A stretch of 64,000 bases of DNA from Himantopus leucocephalus (Eukaryota > Chordata > Aves > Charadriiformes > Recurvirostridae), in NCBI GenBank assembly GCA_003993805.1, contig RSEF01000003.1:81979129-82043128 (forward strand), in the 5' to 3' direction. Under the pieces are notes generated by a model, which had not been told where the DNA came from, ran no database searches, and was given only the letters and a program-made list of their open reading frames with translations. The position numbers were made by a program, and so were the translations under genes. Positions within the stretch are counted from its first letter, which is position 1. Each line of letters begins with the position of its first letter. Shown piece by piece: positions 37,501-50,720 of this stretch.

Positions 37501-40500
37501 TCCTTATGCATTAAACAACCCCTGAAGGTTTCAGCTGGGACTGGGGTTTCACAGGGTTCAGGGGAAGATAGGCTGAGTTCATGGAATAGAAATTAAGTTA
37601 TGTTTATTAAATAAACAGAGAACACATATGGCTCAAGAACATCCCTGAGAAACGAACAGTTGGAGGATGGGAGAGTACAGAGGTAAAACATCATCTGTAA
37701 TTGCTCTCTCCTTATATCCTTATGATTTTGGTCACTGTCAGAGTAGAAAACTAAGGTAGATTGACTTGTGGTCTGATTCCGCATGGCCATTTTTTCATTC
37801 TTAAGATTAAGGTGGCAGTTTGACCAAGACCATGAGGGATGACTTTCTGAGCATCCAGATCTTGGCCACTATAAGCACACCATTTCAATTCCTCTGGTCT
37901 CCCCTCTTTTCCAGCTGTCTGTCCAAAGGCATTGACCAGAGTGCTCAAATGACAAGGCAGCAAGACTACTAATAGAAGAACCTGATGTGAATAGATCAGA
38001 ACATTGCACAATTAAAACTGTTTTTCTAGAATGCAACCAGAAACACTGATAAAGCTTATAGAAAGATCACAGAAAAGGAATATTCAGAGGTGAAGAGGTG
38101 GAATGTGTAACTTAATACGTAGTATTCCATTCCCAGCGCTCTGAAACTGTAAAAGCTTTTTATGAATAAATGCTGAAAAATTTATGCTGCCCTTTTTACC
38201 TTTCTAGTGTCCGGATAATTTTGGCTGAGGGCCTGGATGATAAACTCTAATTTATTATCTCCTGGCATCTTGGTTAGACAGAGTACTTTGTTATTTGGCT
38301 TAGTTGTTTTTCATTCTTTGTTTCACAGAAGACAAAGGAAGGATTGGCTTCTTTCCTGTAATATTTTTGGAAGAAGAAAAAGGTGTTTTTCTCAAGGTGA
38401 TACACTGATTTCATAGTCAGATGCCAAATTATGAATTGAACTTGATAATTTGTTTCATGTTCATTCATGATGAAAGTATGTTTGATATTAAATACCAAAG
38501 CTTTCTGTGAAATTTAATTTTTGTCACAATCTCTAAGCATTGCTATACAGGATGCTTACCTTTATGAATAAATTCATGGACTACTATACCTCATTCTTCC
38601 ATATCTACAAAGGAGGGATAATAACACTTATCTATGTGACAAATGAGATAAGCAGCTTAATTTATTAAAGTTTGTAAACTGCTTTGAGATCCTCCAATAA
38701 AAGTTGCTGTGCAAGGAGCAAAGTAAAAGCAGCCATATCATAAAGGCAACTAAACTTTTAATTTTGCCAAAGTTCTCTGGGTGAAAAGATAACTCTTTAA
38801 TGAGATTAAGGACGTGTTTGAGATTCTCAAGTTTATAACAAATCCTCAGTGGATACAAACATGTAAGGCTGTTTGGCATAACTTTTTGCAATTGCATTTG
38901 TAAAAGTAATTGGATATTATGAGACTGTGAAGAGTGGAGAAATGCAGCTGGGAGTTCTAAGTTGTGAATTGTATGTCATATTTTATTGCATAGACGTGAG
39001 TGTTGCTGCTGTTGTGGCATTTGAATGGGTTTCTTTCAGATGATTTATTAGCATATGTACAGTATTTGACTACCATTATGCTTATTTATTGACACTCATA
39101 ACAGCCATTTGATCATATGGTAACATGAAGAAATAGCTGCAACGCTGTGATTTAAATGTGTATTTTTTCCTATTTGAGGTAACCCTGATATGCCAGAACA
39201 TTTGTAATCAATTTTAAAAAGATGTAAAGACTCAAAAGGATACTGTTGAACCTAGGATGAAGAAGCCAAAAGAGTATACCTCTAATTGATTATTAGTTTT
39301 CTCTGTGTTGATGGATAGAAAGAGCTGAGCTGTCTGTTTTTTCGTAAGAACAAGATGCAGGTCTCATTTGAAAGGAACCCTCATTATCTGAGATGGCCTA
39401 ATATCTGTTTTGATTGAATAATTCTGTGCTATCCAGCAGAGAATAATAGACCCTGAATAGCAAGACTGCATCCATTCGTGTTTTGACAGTTTTCTGTTGC
39501 CTTTTTTCCAGTCCTCAATGCTAAAAATTGAAGGAAACAATTTAAATTGCCATGGAATAAAAGTGTATAGGTTTTGAATATTTGCAACCTTCATTTACTT
39601 AAAAATAAGTATTAAGTATTTTCAAGCAGTGTTATACCTAAGAATTGTCTTATATAAAACAAATAATATTAAGATCCACAAAGTCAAGAATGACCCAAAG
39701 CTGTATTATTTACATATAACTGTCTTCAGTATATCTTACATCTCTTAAATATGATAGCTCCTGTGCCATGGCCAAATGTTATTTCAGTGTAGTGAAATAA
39801 AAATAACAACAATCCAGTAGGATTCCAACACTGTTATTATTATTGGCACCCCTGATGCTAATAGTCATACTAATATTGCTGGTTTAGTAGGAAACCAGTC
39901 CAGGCCTGAGGAATAGTTTTGCAACTCAGAAATCCAGTCTTGTCCTCAGAAGCAGTCGACGTCTTCAGGGTCAGCTGAATTGTGCCCAGGGTGGATTTAA
40001 TGCTGGCTCTGTCTGACACAGCTTTGAGCAGCAGTAGTTTTTGCTCCTGTTCGTGGGGTCAGGTGCCCCAGCTGCCTGGCTCAGATGCTTCTCCCGATGC
40101 TAAGTGTTGGGGTGAGGGTGAGGTGGCCGCTTGTCTCACTTCTTCATCAATCTTTGCTCTGTCAGAATTGTAGAAGGCCTTTTTGCCCTGTTAGTCTAGA
40201 CACCAGAAGCCTGAATATCTTCTTACACTCTGCCAGCATAAAATGACCTCAAAATGTTCTTAAATTACAGTGAGCCATATATTTACTCCCAGTTTAGGGC
40301 TCTTTGTAAGGCTTGCTGCCAGAGTAGTGCCAAATGTAAATCAGAGCCAATATAAATCAGGGTCCATTTAACATACTATGCAGAGTGGAAATTAGAAAGT
40401 TTAGAATCAAATAACAGTCTTTTTTCTCTGTTACGAGACTCTCATACCAATTTATATTCTGATCACTAATGCATGGCATCATTTGCCCCCTGTTATTAAG

Positions 40501-41961
40501 GGAATATATTACCTCCTCAACATATTTTTTCCTTGTTCATGGGTTCAAACAATTTCAGATTTTCTGAATTATGTTATTTTCACAGAAAAAAATAACATCT
40601 ATTTTAATAAAATTATAGAATTACATTAAAAGAGGAAAATAATTGGGATGACAGAAAGGAATTTCTTAATTTCCAGTCACTGTTTGTTACTATCTATCTG
40701 ACTGTATTACTCATTTACAACAAATGCAGCCTGAGTTATAAGATCATGTTTTATGGTATGACTTGAAGGCAGACTACAGTTTGCTCTTTAGTCTTTTGTT
40801 ATTAACAGCCTTGTTAATCTAGCTGGATAATTGAACAAAGAAGCTTAGATCTATATGACAATGGGAGAAGGGCTTTTTTTCCATGGTTTGTTAGACACAC
40901 ATCAGAACTTAACACTGTCCCATGACACCAGCTCATTGTAACTGGATCTAAATACAGATTTTTTTCCATCTAGTTTCTCTTAACTGGATTCCTAGAGCTA
41001 ATTGCCAGGCTTTAACTCCTCTGTGGGATTCTGCAGTCCATGCCTCCTAAGCCTTGCACCTAGTTCCTCACATATTTACTCTCCTTCCTTCCCAGTGATT
41101 AACAACAGTTTCTTCATAAGACCTATGGATTTTTCTTGGCTTGGCATCATAAAAAAAAAAAGGTAAACAAAGTATCAAGAAAAAAAAAAGTTATTAAAAA
41201 TGGGATTTTCTAACAATTGACACTCTTCTTTTTTAAAATTCATTACAGCATGAGGTCAAGTCTTTAAAAATGCAGCAAAACAAAGCATTTTTAGAAGCAA
41301 TTTCTTATGCCTGAGTTTGCCTTTTCTTTTAGTCTGGTAAGTCATTGTTGAAACTGGGAAGAGTTCTCTCATTCTATCTCTTTCTGGTTTTTACATGGGG
41401 ACAATGCATCCTCCTGTAGCAACGAACAATGTCTTTTCCATGGCACAATGTCAGTTCCTGCTGTCTGGATTTGGTCTCTTGTTATAATATCTAGCATCTC
41501 TTTTTAATTGTATGCCTTTTATCTCTCATAATGATTCATCAGCTGTTCTGATGCTTGATTCCAGTAAGACAAATTCCCCTAGGCAGTACCCCATAATAGT
41601 TGTTTCAGGATTTGTTCAGTTTAAATATGAATGCTAATTACCTTCAACCATAAGTCAACTTATGGTTACAAATTTTCTCAGATGTATTTAAGGAGAAAGT
41701 TGAGGAAAGCTTCGGCACAAGGTGAGGGAGATCTACCAAAGAATTCCCAAGAAGTAATAAAAGACAGACTGAGGCAGATAGATCTGCTTTGTTACATCAC
41801 ATAAAGTTTAGAAATAAAAAAAAAAAAGGTTTTGATAGGCACAAATCACTTCCTAACAACTATCTTCAAAATATAAAGAGTATATTTTTTTTGTTACCTT
41901 TTATAAAGTGGTTTTATTCCTCCAAAAACTTTGGCAAAAATATTTGTTCATCATTTATATA
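34531..41961. other. Unassigned DNA, one LTR-like patch
   Basis: No gene recognised. The patch at about 37520-38010 has an LTR-like layout on the minus strand (see findings), but I could not find its ends or a target duplication. A perfect 22-bp inverted repeat (arms AACCATAAGT and ACTTATGGTT, 2-bp spacer) is at 41646-41667. The part around 39890-40140 is more GC-rich than its surroundings. Confidence 0.45.
41646..41667. repeat. Short perfect inverted repeat
   Basis: Arms AACCATAAGT and ACTTATGGTT are separated by CA. It could be a chance hairpin or a dimeric protein-binding site. Confidence 0.6.
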
Positions 41962-42298
41962 GCAGCTTTCCAGTATCTGAAGAGGGACTACAAGAAGGCT
42001 GGAGAGGGACTTTTTGCGAGGGCATGTAGTTACAGGACAGGGGATAATGGCTTTAAACTGAAAGAGGGTAGATTTAGAACAGATACTAGGAAGAAATTTT
42101 TCACTATGAGGGTGGTGAGACACTGGAACAAATTTCCCAGGGAACTTGTGTATGCCCCATCCCTGGAAGTGTTCAAGGCCAGGTTGGATGGGGCTTTCAG
42201 CAACCTGTTCTAGTGGAAGGTGTCCCTGCCCATGGCAGGGGGGTTGGAACTAGATGATCTTTAAGGTCCCTTCCAACCCAAACCATTCTATGATTCTA
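41962..42298 (+). mobile_element. CR1 LINE 3' end
   Basis: Contains GCAGCTTTCCAGTATCTGAA, then GGCTGGAGAGGGACTTTTTG, a GATTTAGAACAGATACTAGG block, GAAGTGTTCAAGGCCAGGTT, the CCCTGCCCATGGCAGGG palindrome, TTCCAACCCAAACCATTCTA and the ATTCTATGATTCTA tail, all in the CR1 order. It spans only the last roughly 335 bp of the element. The 101-codon plus frame across it is LINE 3'-region sequence read through, not a host gene. It is moderately diverged from the copy at 21136 and belongs to the same or a closely related subfamily. Confidence 0.95.
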
Positions 42299-44441
42299 GA
42301 TTTAGATGTCCCCCATATGCCTGCTTTATTGCCTGTTTTTTTCCCATTTCAACATAAGGTTGTCTTTTTCCCATTTTAAGTGAGTTTAAAAGCTCCTTAA
42401 TTTAAAATATTTTCCTGATGTATAACCTTGTCCTTACTGTAACTCAGGCCTGTTTATCTCCAACAGATATTGGAAACATTTTCTTACTTTCCTCTCTCTA
42501 GTACTGTTACATATTAAAGCCTGTTATCATGATTACCCTTAGTCTTTTCTACTGTAGTCTTCTAATCTGCTCTCCTCTGGTGCCTTTCAATGCCTTGCCA
42601 TTGAATTCTGATTATGCAGACTCCTAAAAACCTGAGGAAATTTCAGGTCAGCTGTTTGGATCATCAATAAGTCTCTAGTGCCTTCTCTTCCAAAAGTACG
42701 AAGGATACTAAGGAACGCTAACAACAGACTTCTGCATCTTCAAGTCATAGATTTATCACTTCTTCAAAATTTGCTTTTCTGAGATCAGAGGCTGCTTCTA
42801 TATTTCAATAAATGAAGCTCTTTCTTATTATGTTGAATTCAGCCTGCTTGCAAGCTGTCCTGTTATTCTCACATTCACAACCAGTTCAGCTGCCAACAGA
42901 AAGCACATATAAGCAGGCTTTACTTCAGTTTATGTAATCCATATTTTACATTTGAAGAGTCTTTTTATAATTTTGCCATTACTTTGATAATCGATGTTAC
43001 CTTGTATTTTAGTATTTTTCTATCAGAACAGATACTGAAGGAATTAACTTCTGTAAATATAAGTTCAGTGAAATCAGACAGGATGCCAAATAATTCTCAA
43101 ATTTCTTTCAGGTGTATTGGTGGTTGCCTATCATTCATTTGGCTTCATTCTCAATTCTTTGTTTCCTTCTAATTAAAATAATTTAACCACTCTTCTGTTC
43201 CATATGACTATGCAGTGGCTGCAAAAGAAGATTATGTAAAACATGAAAACAGTCCTTCAATTTTTTTCTTCCTTTAATACAGTTTTTCAAACCCAAATCA
43301 ATTACAAGTTATCTTCTTTCCAGCTATTTTATGTCTGTGACTAGTGTAATTAGGACCAAGGGTGCCATATCAGAACCTTCTTTTCATAGTGCAGAAACAT
43401 TTAAAGGCCATAACATCAGAGATCTACTGACCCTGACTTTGATTAGAAAGGAATTTGTTATGGGAATCATCCCAAATGGGTCTTGGGATAGACAATAATT
43501 GCCACTGTTTACCAAGAGTTCAAGTTCTTGTTTCTTGCCTTCTCTAAGTCTATGCTTAGATCTTTTTACTCCATAAATCACTCCTTTTTTTTTTCTCCAT
43601 CTTCTATCTCCTTTGTGATGTCTGTCTGGTTTTTTGCGTTATAATTACACCATTTTTTTGCTAGAACACATCTGTTGCTTTTAATGGAAGCATCTCTATC
43701 TCTTGCAAGTAGAATCTGGATGGCAATACCTATCAGGAAGCAAGTTGTCTTCAGACCAGTATATCATACCCAAATGAAGTAACCATAGAACAACACGAAC
43801 TAACTCACTACTCACTGCTGCTGAGAAATCTAGTTACACCGTTAACAGGACTTAGTCTGGCCCCACTCAGTCGATAGTTTACTCAGAAACACATATCCTC
43901 CCTTTTGGCTCAAATGTTATTGATAATGAAGTCTTGATTACCTTGCAACTGTTTATTATTCAGACAAGCTAAAGGAACTCACTTGCTAAGGAGTGGTTAT
44001 AGCCTGTGAGTCCCTCAGTCTCCTAGTATCGCTCTTCTCCATTTGAACAGTGTTTGGTGGTGTGATATTGTCTCTGCTCTTCAGACTTAGCTGATGGCCA
44101 GCAAAAGTGTATGAATAAATAATTGCTAATTCAGTTATTTATAAGAGATGCCAAAATGGACAATCCTGTACCTGCAGAAAAGAAAGGGACAGAAAAGGAG
44201 AGAAAAGTAGTGATGTCTCTTGGCCTCTTCTCTAAAGGACAGTATTGCAACCACGGACTGCATTGATAATGTTTGGGTTCTCTCATGACAGAGGAAAAAC
44301 AGAGACATGACACATTTTATTAGGGTAAGTAACTTTTCGTACTGCTCTTGCTTCCTTACCTCTGGCCATATTAAAAGCCCTTGGCTCACGGCTCTTAGTG
44401 TTAAGATCACAGCAGTTCTTATCCTGTGTTTCCTGATCTGA
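42299..44441. other. Unassigned AT-rich DNA
   Basis: Nothing recognisable. It is pyrimidine-rich on the plus strand in several places. Open frames are short. Confidence 0.5.
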
Positions 44442-44560
44442 CCAGGTTGTTCAAGGCTTTATCCAGTCTCATCTTGGAAGACCTCCGAAGATGGAGACTG
44501 CACAACATCTCTGGGCAGTCTGCTCCACTGCTTACCCTAGCACTGCATCTCCTTTCTCAG
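44442..44560 (-). mobile_element. CR1-like LINE relic, minus strand
   Basis: The plus strand has a degraded reverse complement of the CR1 3' cassette: CCAGGTTGTTCAAGGCTTTA, TCCAGTCTCATCTTGGAAGAC and CTGCACAACATCTCTGGGCAG. The block corresponds to the 'ggttgctcaaagccccatccagcctggcc' and 'cacaacctctctgggcaacctg' segments of the family. About 120 bp survive and no tail is found. Confidence 0.72.
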
Positions 44561-47500
44561 TGGCAGTCCAGAAATGCGCTGTATTTCCCCTTTGTCTGAG
44601 GTTGGTATGATACACCAAGAGAACAAAGGCACCTTACAAAAGCACTAATGAGAGTGTATAGTAGAAGAGCAGTAAATCTGCATTATGTATCTAGGCTGGG
44701 ATCTGACCTTACAGGGGTATAAAAAAAGGCTTATCTGATCCCCAGAGTGCCATGGTCACAGCTGGAAATGAAGGCTTGAAAAATAAACTTTATGATAGCT
44801 ACTAATATTACAAATTGTAGCACTATGGAATAAATCACAGGAGCCATGAAACACAACATACGGTACCCTGTTTTCAGCCAAATGATTTATTCATGAATGT
44901 TCGTAATTCAAATGAATTGGCCATGAATATTCATGGTTACTCCTTTGTAACTAGATATTGTAAGGAAATCTAGGCTAATTACAACAGAGGCTCTTTGCTA
45001 GCATTTGCATAGTGGCAGTGGGAACATTTTGGAAGTTGGAATTCCTTACTGGAGTCCCAGCTGTAACTACTTCATGTGATTGAATGCGTACAGAGGTCAA
45101 CAAAGCAAATATGTAGTAATGCTTGGATGTAGTCTGCTGGCATCTACCCAGCACATTTGTAGAATATGCACCATTAAACCATGAATATCACATAACTTAC
45201 TGCCAGTAAAATAGTAGACATTCATGCAGAGCAAGCCTTAAGCACAAGTAAGTCAAGTGGCTTTTGGGCTATGTTCCAGCAGGCACAAGAGGTCAATTTC
45301 TGCTCACAGTTACATTAGTGCAAATTCACTGATTTCAATTAAGCTACTTTGGTGTGACTACAAGCCAAATTTGGCCCTGTCTACAGACTCATAACTCACA
45401 AACTGGCAATTTTCTTTTCCAGTAACAGCACTGAGAAACAAATTATACCATGATTTCTTATCTATTTCCAGTGACATAGGCTCAGGTTAAAATGTCATAA
45501 ATCTGGCATTTCATTTTTTCTTGTTTTCTCAGAAATATCAGCAGGAAAGGATGTTTTTTTTTTTTTCTCTCTGTTCCTCTTGCACTTTAAAAAAAAAGAG
45601 ATATCCTATATAGAATTGTCTGCAAACACATGTAGAAAGATCTAGAAAGGAGCTGTAGCTTTGACATTGATGACAAAGAAAATAGAAGGATGAAAGAAAC
45701 ATAATAGCTGGGACTTTGTTCATCTAGAGAATGACAAGCAGGTAAGATCCTCAGGGAGTTCTTGGATGCGTGTATTCTAAGCTCACATGATACAATTCTG
45801 ACTTGGTGTCCTGAATATCATAAACCACATAATTTTTCCCAATAACTATTGTACCAAGAACAGATCTTCTGATAACCTGACTTAATTTAGAGATACAGAA
45901 ATGAGGAGTCATCTCTTAAGGTTGATGTCACTGAGTCAAATGCATACATATGATCTACTCATCTAAGGTACAGGCACGGCCAGGGTGTAATGCACAGGAC
46001 AGATTTCTAAAGCAGGGTGAGTGACTCATGAATATAAAGAGTTTTTAGATAATAAGAAAGCCCAAATGTAGATGTCAATGCTTACAACACCCTACATATA
46101 GATAGGCTTAATCTCACCAGGGTATTCACCAGCAAAAAATTTTCCCTGGGAAAATCCAGGATTTCCTCCAGCAAATTGCTCAAATATTCATTTCACTGTT
46201 AAAATGTGCATCTGAATTCTGATACAATTTTTTCTGGCTTCAGCTTTCTCCCAGAGCTGGAGGAAAGTTTTTGTTGGGGGGGGGCAGTTAAAAAAAAAAA
46301 AGAAAGACCTTTATGTAGAGGAAATGTTTCACTTTTTCATTATTTGTTAATAAATGTCCTTCCTTGGCCATTGCCTCTTGTTATGACTTTGTTCATTTTG
46401 TCCCAATGTGGTTATTACGGACTGTGATTATGTCACCTTGTAACCTTTTCTGGGATACACCGTTGATGGAGCCTTTTAAGCTTTTTACAAACAGAAATTT
46501 TTCAGACCATACATTATTCCTGCAGTTTTCTTCTGAACTTCCAACACTTTCCAGTATTGTTAGTGAAACATGAGCACTGGAAATAAACACTGTTTTTCCC
46601 ACTACTGCTGTAACCAAAAGTAAATACTATTTCTCTCTGTAAAATTTTACTTTTAACTATAGTGTTTTGCCCAACGTTTAAATTCATTATGGTTTTGTGT
46701 GTGTGACAGCCTCTGTCATTTTCAAAGCTTTTGGGTTTTAGAGTATGTTCTGCAGGAATGGTCTAAAGTCTTTGTTTCCCAGGTATATGATGCTACATTC
46801 GGCTCCCTTCAGATTAGTGGGGATTGCTGAGCAGCATAATATTATACTGCTAACATATTATTTATTCATCTTACTTTTTTTTGCTTGCAGATCATTGATA
46901 AAATATATTGAATATAAGTACTGAGGTAGACCTGAGCTATCCTCAGCTGAATGCCATTTTTTTCTTGATGGTATTTCTGGGTTACTAGCCAGTTTTTAGC
47001 TGATGTGTTATGTGCATATTTGATGTACCCACCAAGAAAACAGGAATAGAAGGTGTCTGGGCAATTTGGGTCAGGTCAAATAAATTAAGTCCCTTTTCTA
47101 ATAACTAGGTTGTTATTATGTAGCCATGAGGAAGGAACAATTACAAGAAGCAATCAGGTGGAAAAGATTCACATTCCTTACCTTCTCAAAGTTTTGAAGG
47201 AAAAAAATGTAAGTGAACTTTGGTTGGTGAGGGTACATGTTAAACGAGCACTAAAGGCACTGAAAAAAAGGGAGAAAAACAAAACTGAACAGAAGGTAAA
47301 GGAAGTACAATCAACATAAGCACAGCAGGAGAGTCTTTGAGTGCCTTGGATAAGAAAAAGGGTGCTCTTATTCCGAGCTTATAGAACAGCAGTTTTACTC
47401 TACACTTGATTTATATTGTGCCCCTTCTATGGAATCAATTGCTTGAATGCTGGCAAGAGCTCTGTACTGCTCCATTAAATGTAAGACCCACTGTGCTACA

Positions 47501-48957
47501 GGATACTGATTAGCATGGACAGGAACATACAATAATGCCTGAAAATTCATTGCAGCCATGTTTTTAAAAACTATCAAGTCATAACCTAACAAAAAGCCCA
47601 ATTAGTGCTCAAATATCTTGTCTATTTTCTCTAGCTGTGGCGTTACCATTGTTAAAATATATTAAAACTAATGTATAATTCCCAGAGTGTAAAATGATAT
47701 TACAAAATAAATATTCTAAATGAACTGTTCTCTACCCCGTATATGCAACCCAAGATGTGGAAATACACTATTGTATGGATGATAAATGAAGATCAGCCTG
47801 AATTTGTGAAATGATCATTATATATATACTGCAAATGAATAATGAAATAACATTTTTCCACCCACATGCATATGATCTATTTCTGATGAGCTGAAATTAG
47901 TCATTTCAATTATTCTTTTAAATTTTTCCCCTAACAGATTATTCTTGGTGTTTGGATGCATCTAACTAGAATAATTAGTGTATCCTTTTTATAACATAAG
48001 AGAGAAAAAAGGGGCTAGGCTTTTTAGTATCTTTTGTTCCTTGAAAGAAAATTTCTAAGTATCAGTGTCTGGGATCCACTGAAACATGATTTTACAGGTA
48101 TTTAAGTGAAGATATGTAACGCGTAATGTCATTACACTTCTATAAAACTATAGTTCTGGACTTTGGTCCTTTTCATCTTATTTTTTGATGTTTTCAATAC
48201 TTGAAATTTCATTTTTGTAAACTTTTGCATTTAATGGTCTTGATGCGTGCAATTTTTTGTTCAGCAGGACTGTTCTTCTGTAGGCAGCAGAATGAATACA
48301 GATTTAGAAAGACCCAAGTTACAAACCCCCACATTAATTGAACATTAACGTTTGCAAGAAGAAGTGTTATTTGCTCACTTCTCTTCAGAGTCTGAACGTA
48401 CTTATGGACAGCATGATGTCACATTCTGTGTTGGGCTATCTGCAGAGTGATACTAGTTCACCTAGTCTGGGCATGTCACCCCTGTGTTACATGTTTTTAA
48501 AAGGATGCCAGTGAGCAGCAAGTAGAGTGACTGCTACTTGTCTTGTTTAGTCTGGAGCTCTTTGAATCTGACCGATTCTCCTGTGAGGAGTGAAAAATTG
48601 TGGTAGACCTGTTCTCTATAAAACTGTATGACATTCAGGAAGTTGCCAGGCTGAGAGTAAGACCGGATCTGCTCTGTGAGGAAGCATTGGAGAGGTGAAA
48701 ATGGCTTTGGATCATTTATCCAGGCTTATCTCATGCAGAAGATCCAAGTTTCTGAATTTCAAAACTATCTTCTCGCTTTTGTTCCAGTAAAAAGTAACAG
48801 TGGAAATTCAAGGCCTTGCAGGTGTTTCTCCTATGAGTTCTTTGATACAGTACTGCATACAGATAGATCCCCCTCAGGCCTCTGCATTTGGTGGGTGCCT
48901 CCACTGGCACCCTCATGATTCTCAAGCATCGTGAAGGAATACCACACTAATGCCATT
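44561..48957. other. Unassigned AT-rich DNA with a palindrome cluster
   Basis: No gene recognised. A cluster of palindromes lies at 44889-44936. A G-run followed by an A-run is at about 46276-46302. The other frames are under 95 codons. Confidence 0.5.
44889..44936. promoter_or_regulatory. Cluster of three palindromes built from ATTCAT/ATGAAT
   Basis: Within 48 bp are ATTCATGAAT (44889-44898), AATTCA-AA-TGAATT (44905-44918) and CCATGAATATTCATGG (44921-44936, a perfect 16-bp palindrome). All use the half-site ATTCA/TGAAT. The last resembles the palindromic sites that POU-domain dimers can use. This is only a motif resemblance, since such sites also arise by chance in AT-rich DNA. Confidence 0.35.
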
Positions 48958-49246
48958 AGGAATATAAAAGATTGCTATAAATAACACTTATTTGGCTTCA
49001 CGGTGGGTAGAACAAGAAGAAATATTTTTAACAAGGCATATTTAAGTTAGACACCAGGAAAAAAATACTTTTAATGGTGAAGAGAGTAAAACACAGGAAC
49101 AGATTGCCTCAGAATTTTGTAAAGTTAGTGGATGTCTTCAAGAAATAGTTGGGCAGCCAAAAGGCAGGAATGGCATACTTAAAGTTGATCTTGCCATTGG
49201 GAAACAAGTTAACTTAAGGTCTCGGAAGCATCCCATGATTCTGTAG
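48958..49246 (+). mobile_element. Old CR1-like LINE 3' end
   Basis: Degenerate but ordered 3' blocks: GGGTAGAACAAGAAGAAATA, TTTAAGTTAGACACCAGGAA, ACACAGGAACAGATTGCCTC, GTGGATGTCTTCAAG and a terminal CCCATGATTCTG where the family ends in 'tctatgattctatg'. Spacing is consistent with amniote CR1 3' ends. It is strongly diverged, so it predates the fresh CR1 copies here. Confidence 0.72.
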
Positions 49247-50586
49247 ACATGACATGGACCTGAAAGTATTTTAGGCCATCCTACAGAATAATAACAGTAG
49301 GCAGTTACAGGCAGTTAGTAAAAATTCAGACGTTCACTTTCAAGGTGGTTAGTAAAAAATTAAACATTCTCTTCCAAAACCTTCAGCTGAAATGCAACAG
49401 GATGAGCAGAGATGAGAGTCAGATCAGAGCTGGTCCCTCTGCCTTGACACTCTGCACTGGAACACACTGATTATTTCCCCCACAGAGCCCATCTCACTGC
49501 TAATGAACGCATTCACTCAAAACCAGGAATACATTATTTATGTTAAATAATTACCCTCCCATAAAACCCAGGCATTTCATCTGAACAGCAACACACTCAG
49601 AAGGTGTCATAGTGCGCTTATGAGAAATGACTTCTTGGTTAGTGACATCACCATAAAAAGCTTTTTTTATCAAGAACAAGGAGTAACATTCTCTTTTCAG
49701 GTTGTTGCTGTTAGGCATTATGAAGGATTTGCATGTCAGCTCTTTCCCTCTCCCCCCTCTCCAAGCAGCTATTACACTGTTTCACTGCAAAAATACTTAG
49801 ATTTAATATGAAAGCTTCAAGAGAGCAACTACGGTGATACTGCTGATAGTACCACCTTTATTTGTCCTCATCTTCCCTGATGAGTAGATTTACTCTTACT
49901 TCCTGTAATCATCATTACAGGGGACAGAATAAAGGCAGAATAAGGTGCTACTTGTGGTGTTAAACTTGGCCTTTCACGCTATTCCCTCTCCTGCTTATTT
50001 TAGTTTTGATACTGCTAAAGACAATTACTCTGCAACATTTAATTCAAAAGTTCAAAACTGAAGCCATTGCAGGATGTTTTATTGTATTTCTCATTTCATT
50101 AATCTTTCTGTATCATCTATTTACTGGATATGAATTGTAAGAAGCACTGTGCCACATTTGCGTGCTTCAGAAAAACAGTTTGCATGTGCAGGCAGCATAT
50201 GGCAAATGTATAAATGGTTATGAATAAATCATGAATCATCACAATTATTAATAACTGATAAAGTCCTGAAAAAGCCTTTAGCTGAGCAATCTGAAGGAAG
50301 AAGAGAGTGCAAAATGCCTTGGAGAAATGTGTCTTCGCTTAAGAAGCGAGCACTCCCACAGCCTTGAACACTGGATTTAGCAGGAGACTGTGCGGAGCCA
50401 GCTATCAAAATGGTTTTAGCAGCAATGACTTTAACAGAGCGTATGTTCTCCTGGAATCTAATGATAGAGGAGGTGGCGAGGGGAAGACAGGGGGATAGAT
50501 TGCTCAGGGGATTTGTAATGGGAACATCAAGATAACACTTGCCAATTTAATTGCGCTTTTCATCATATGATCTCAGAGTGCTTTTC
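49247..50586. other. Unassigned DNA, no gene seen
   Basis: No gene or repeat recognised. The section around 50190-50320 is AT-rich with repeated TGAATAAATCATGAATCATC-type words. Confidence 0.5.
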
Positions 50587-50720
50587 TCATAGATTCATCG
50601 CTTTTATGGCCAGAAGGGACCATTAGATCATCCAGCCTGACCTCCTGTTTAATGCAAAATTTCATCCAGTTATCCCTGCACAGAATCCAATATCTTGAAT
50701 GCTTTGGAAACTCTACAAGA
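50587..50720 (-). mobile_element. Ancient amniote CR1/L3-group tail, minus strand
   Basis: TCATAGATTCATCG is followed by GGCCAGAAGGGACCATTAGA, TCATCCAGCCTGACCTCCTG and TTTCATCCAGTTATCCCTGC. This arrangement matches, from memory, a repeat common in turtles and crocodilians and present as old copies in birds, where it is the reverse complement of a CR1-type 3' end. The assignment to an exact subfamily is uncertain. Confidence 0.65.

Noticed and set aside
41908..42213. 101-codon plus-strand open frame as a gene
   Set aside because: It reads through the 3' region of a CR1 copy.
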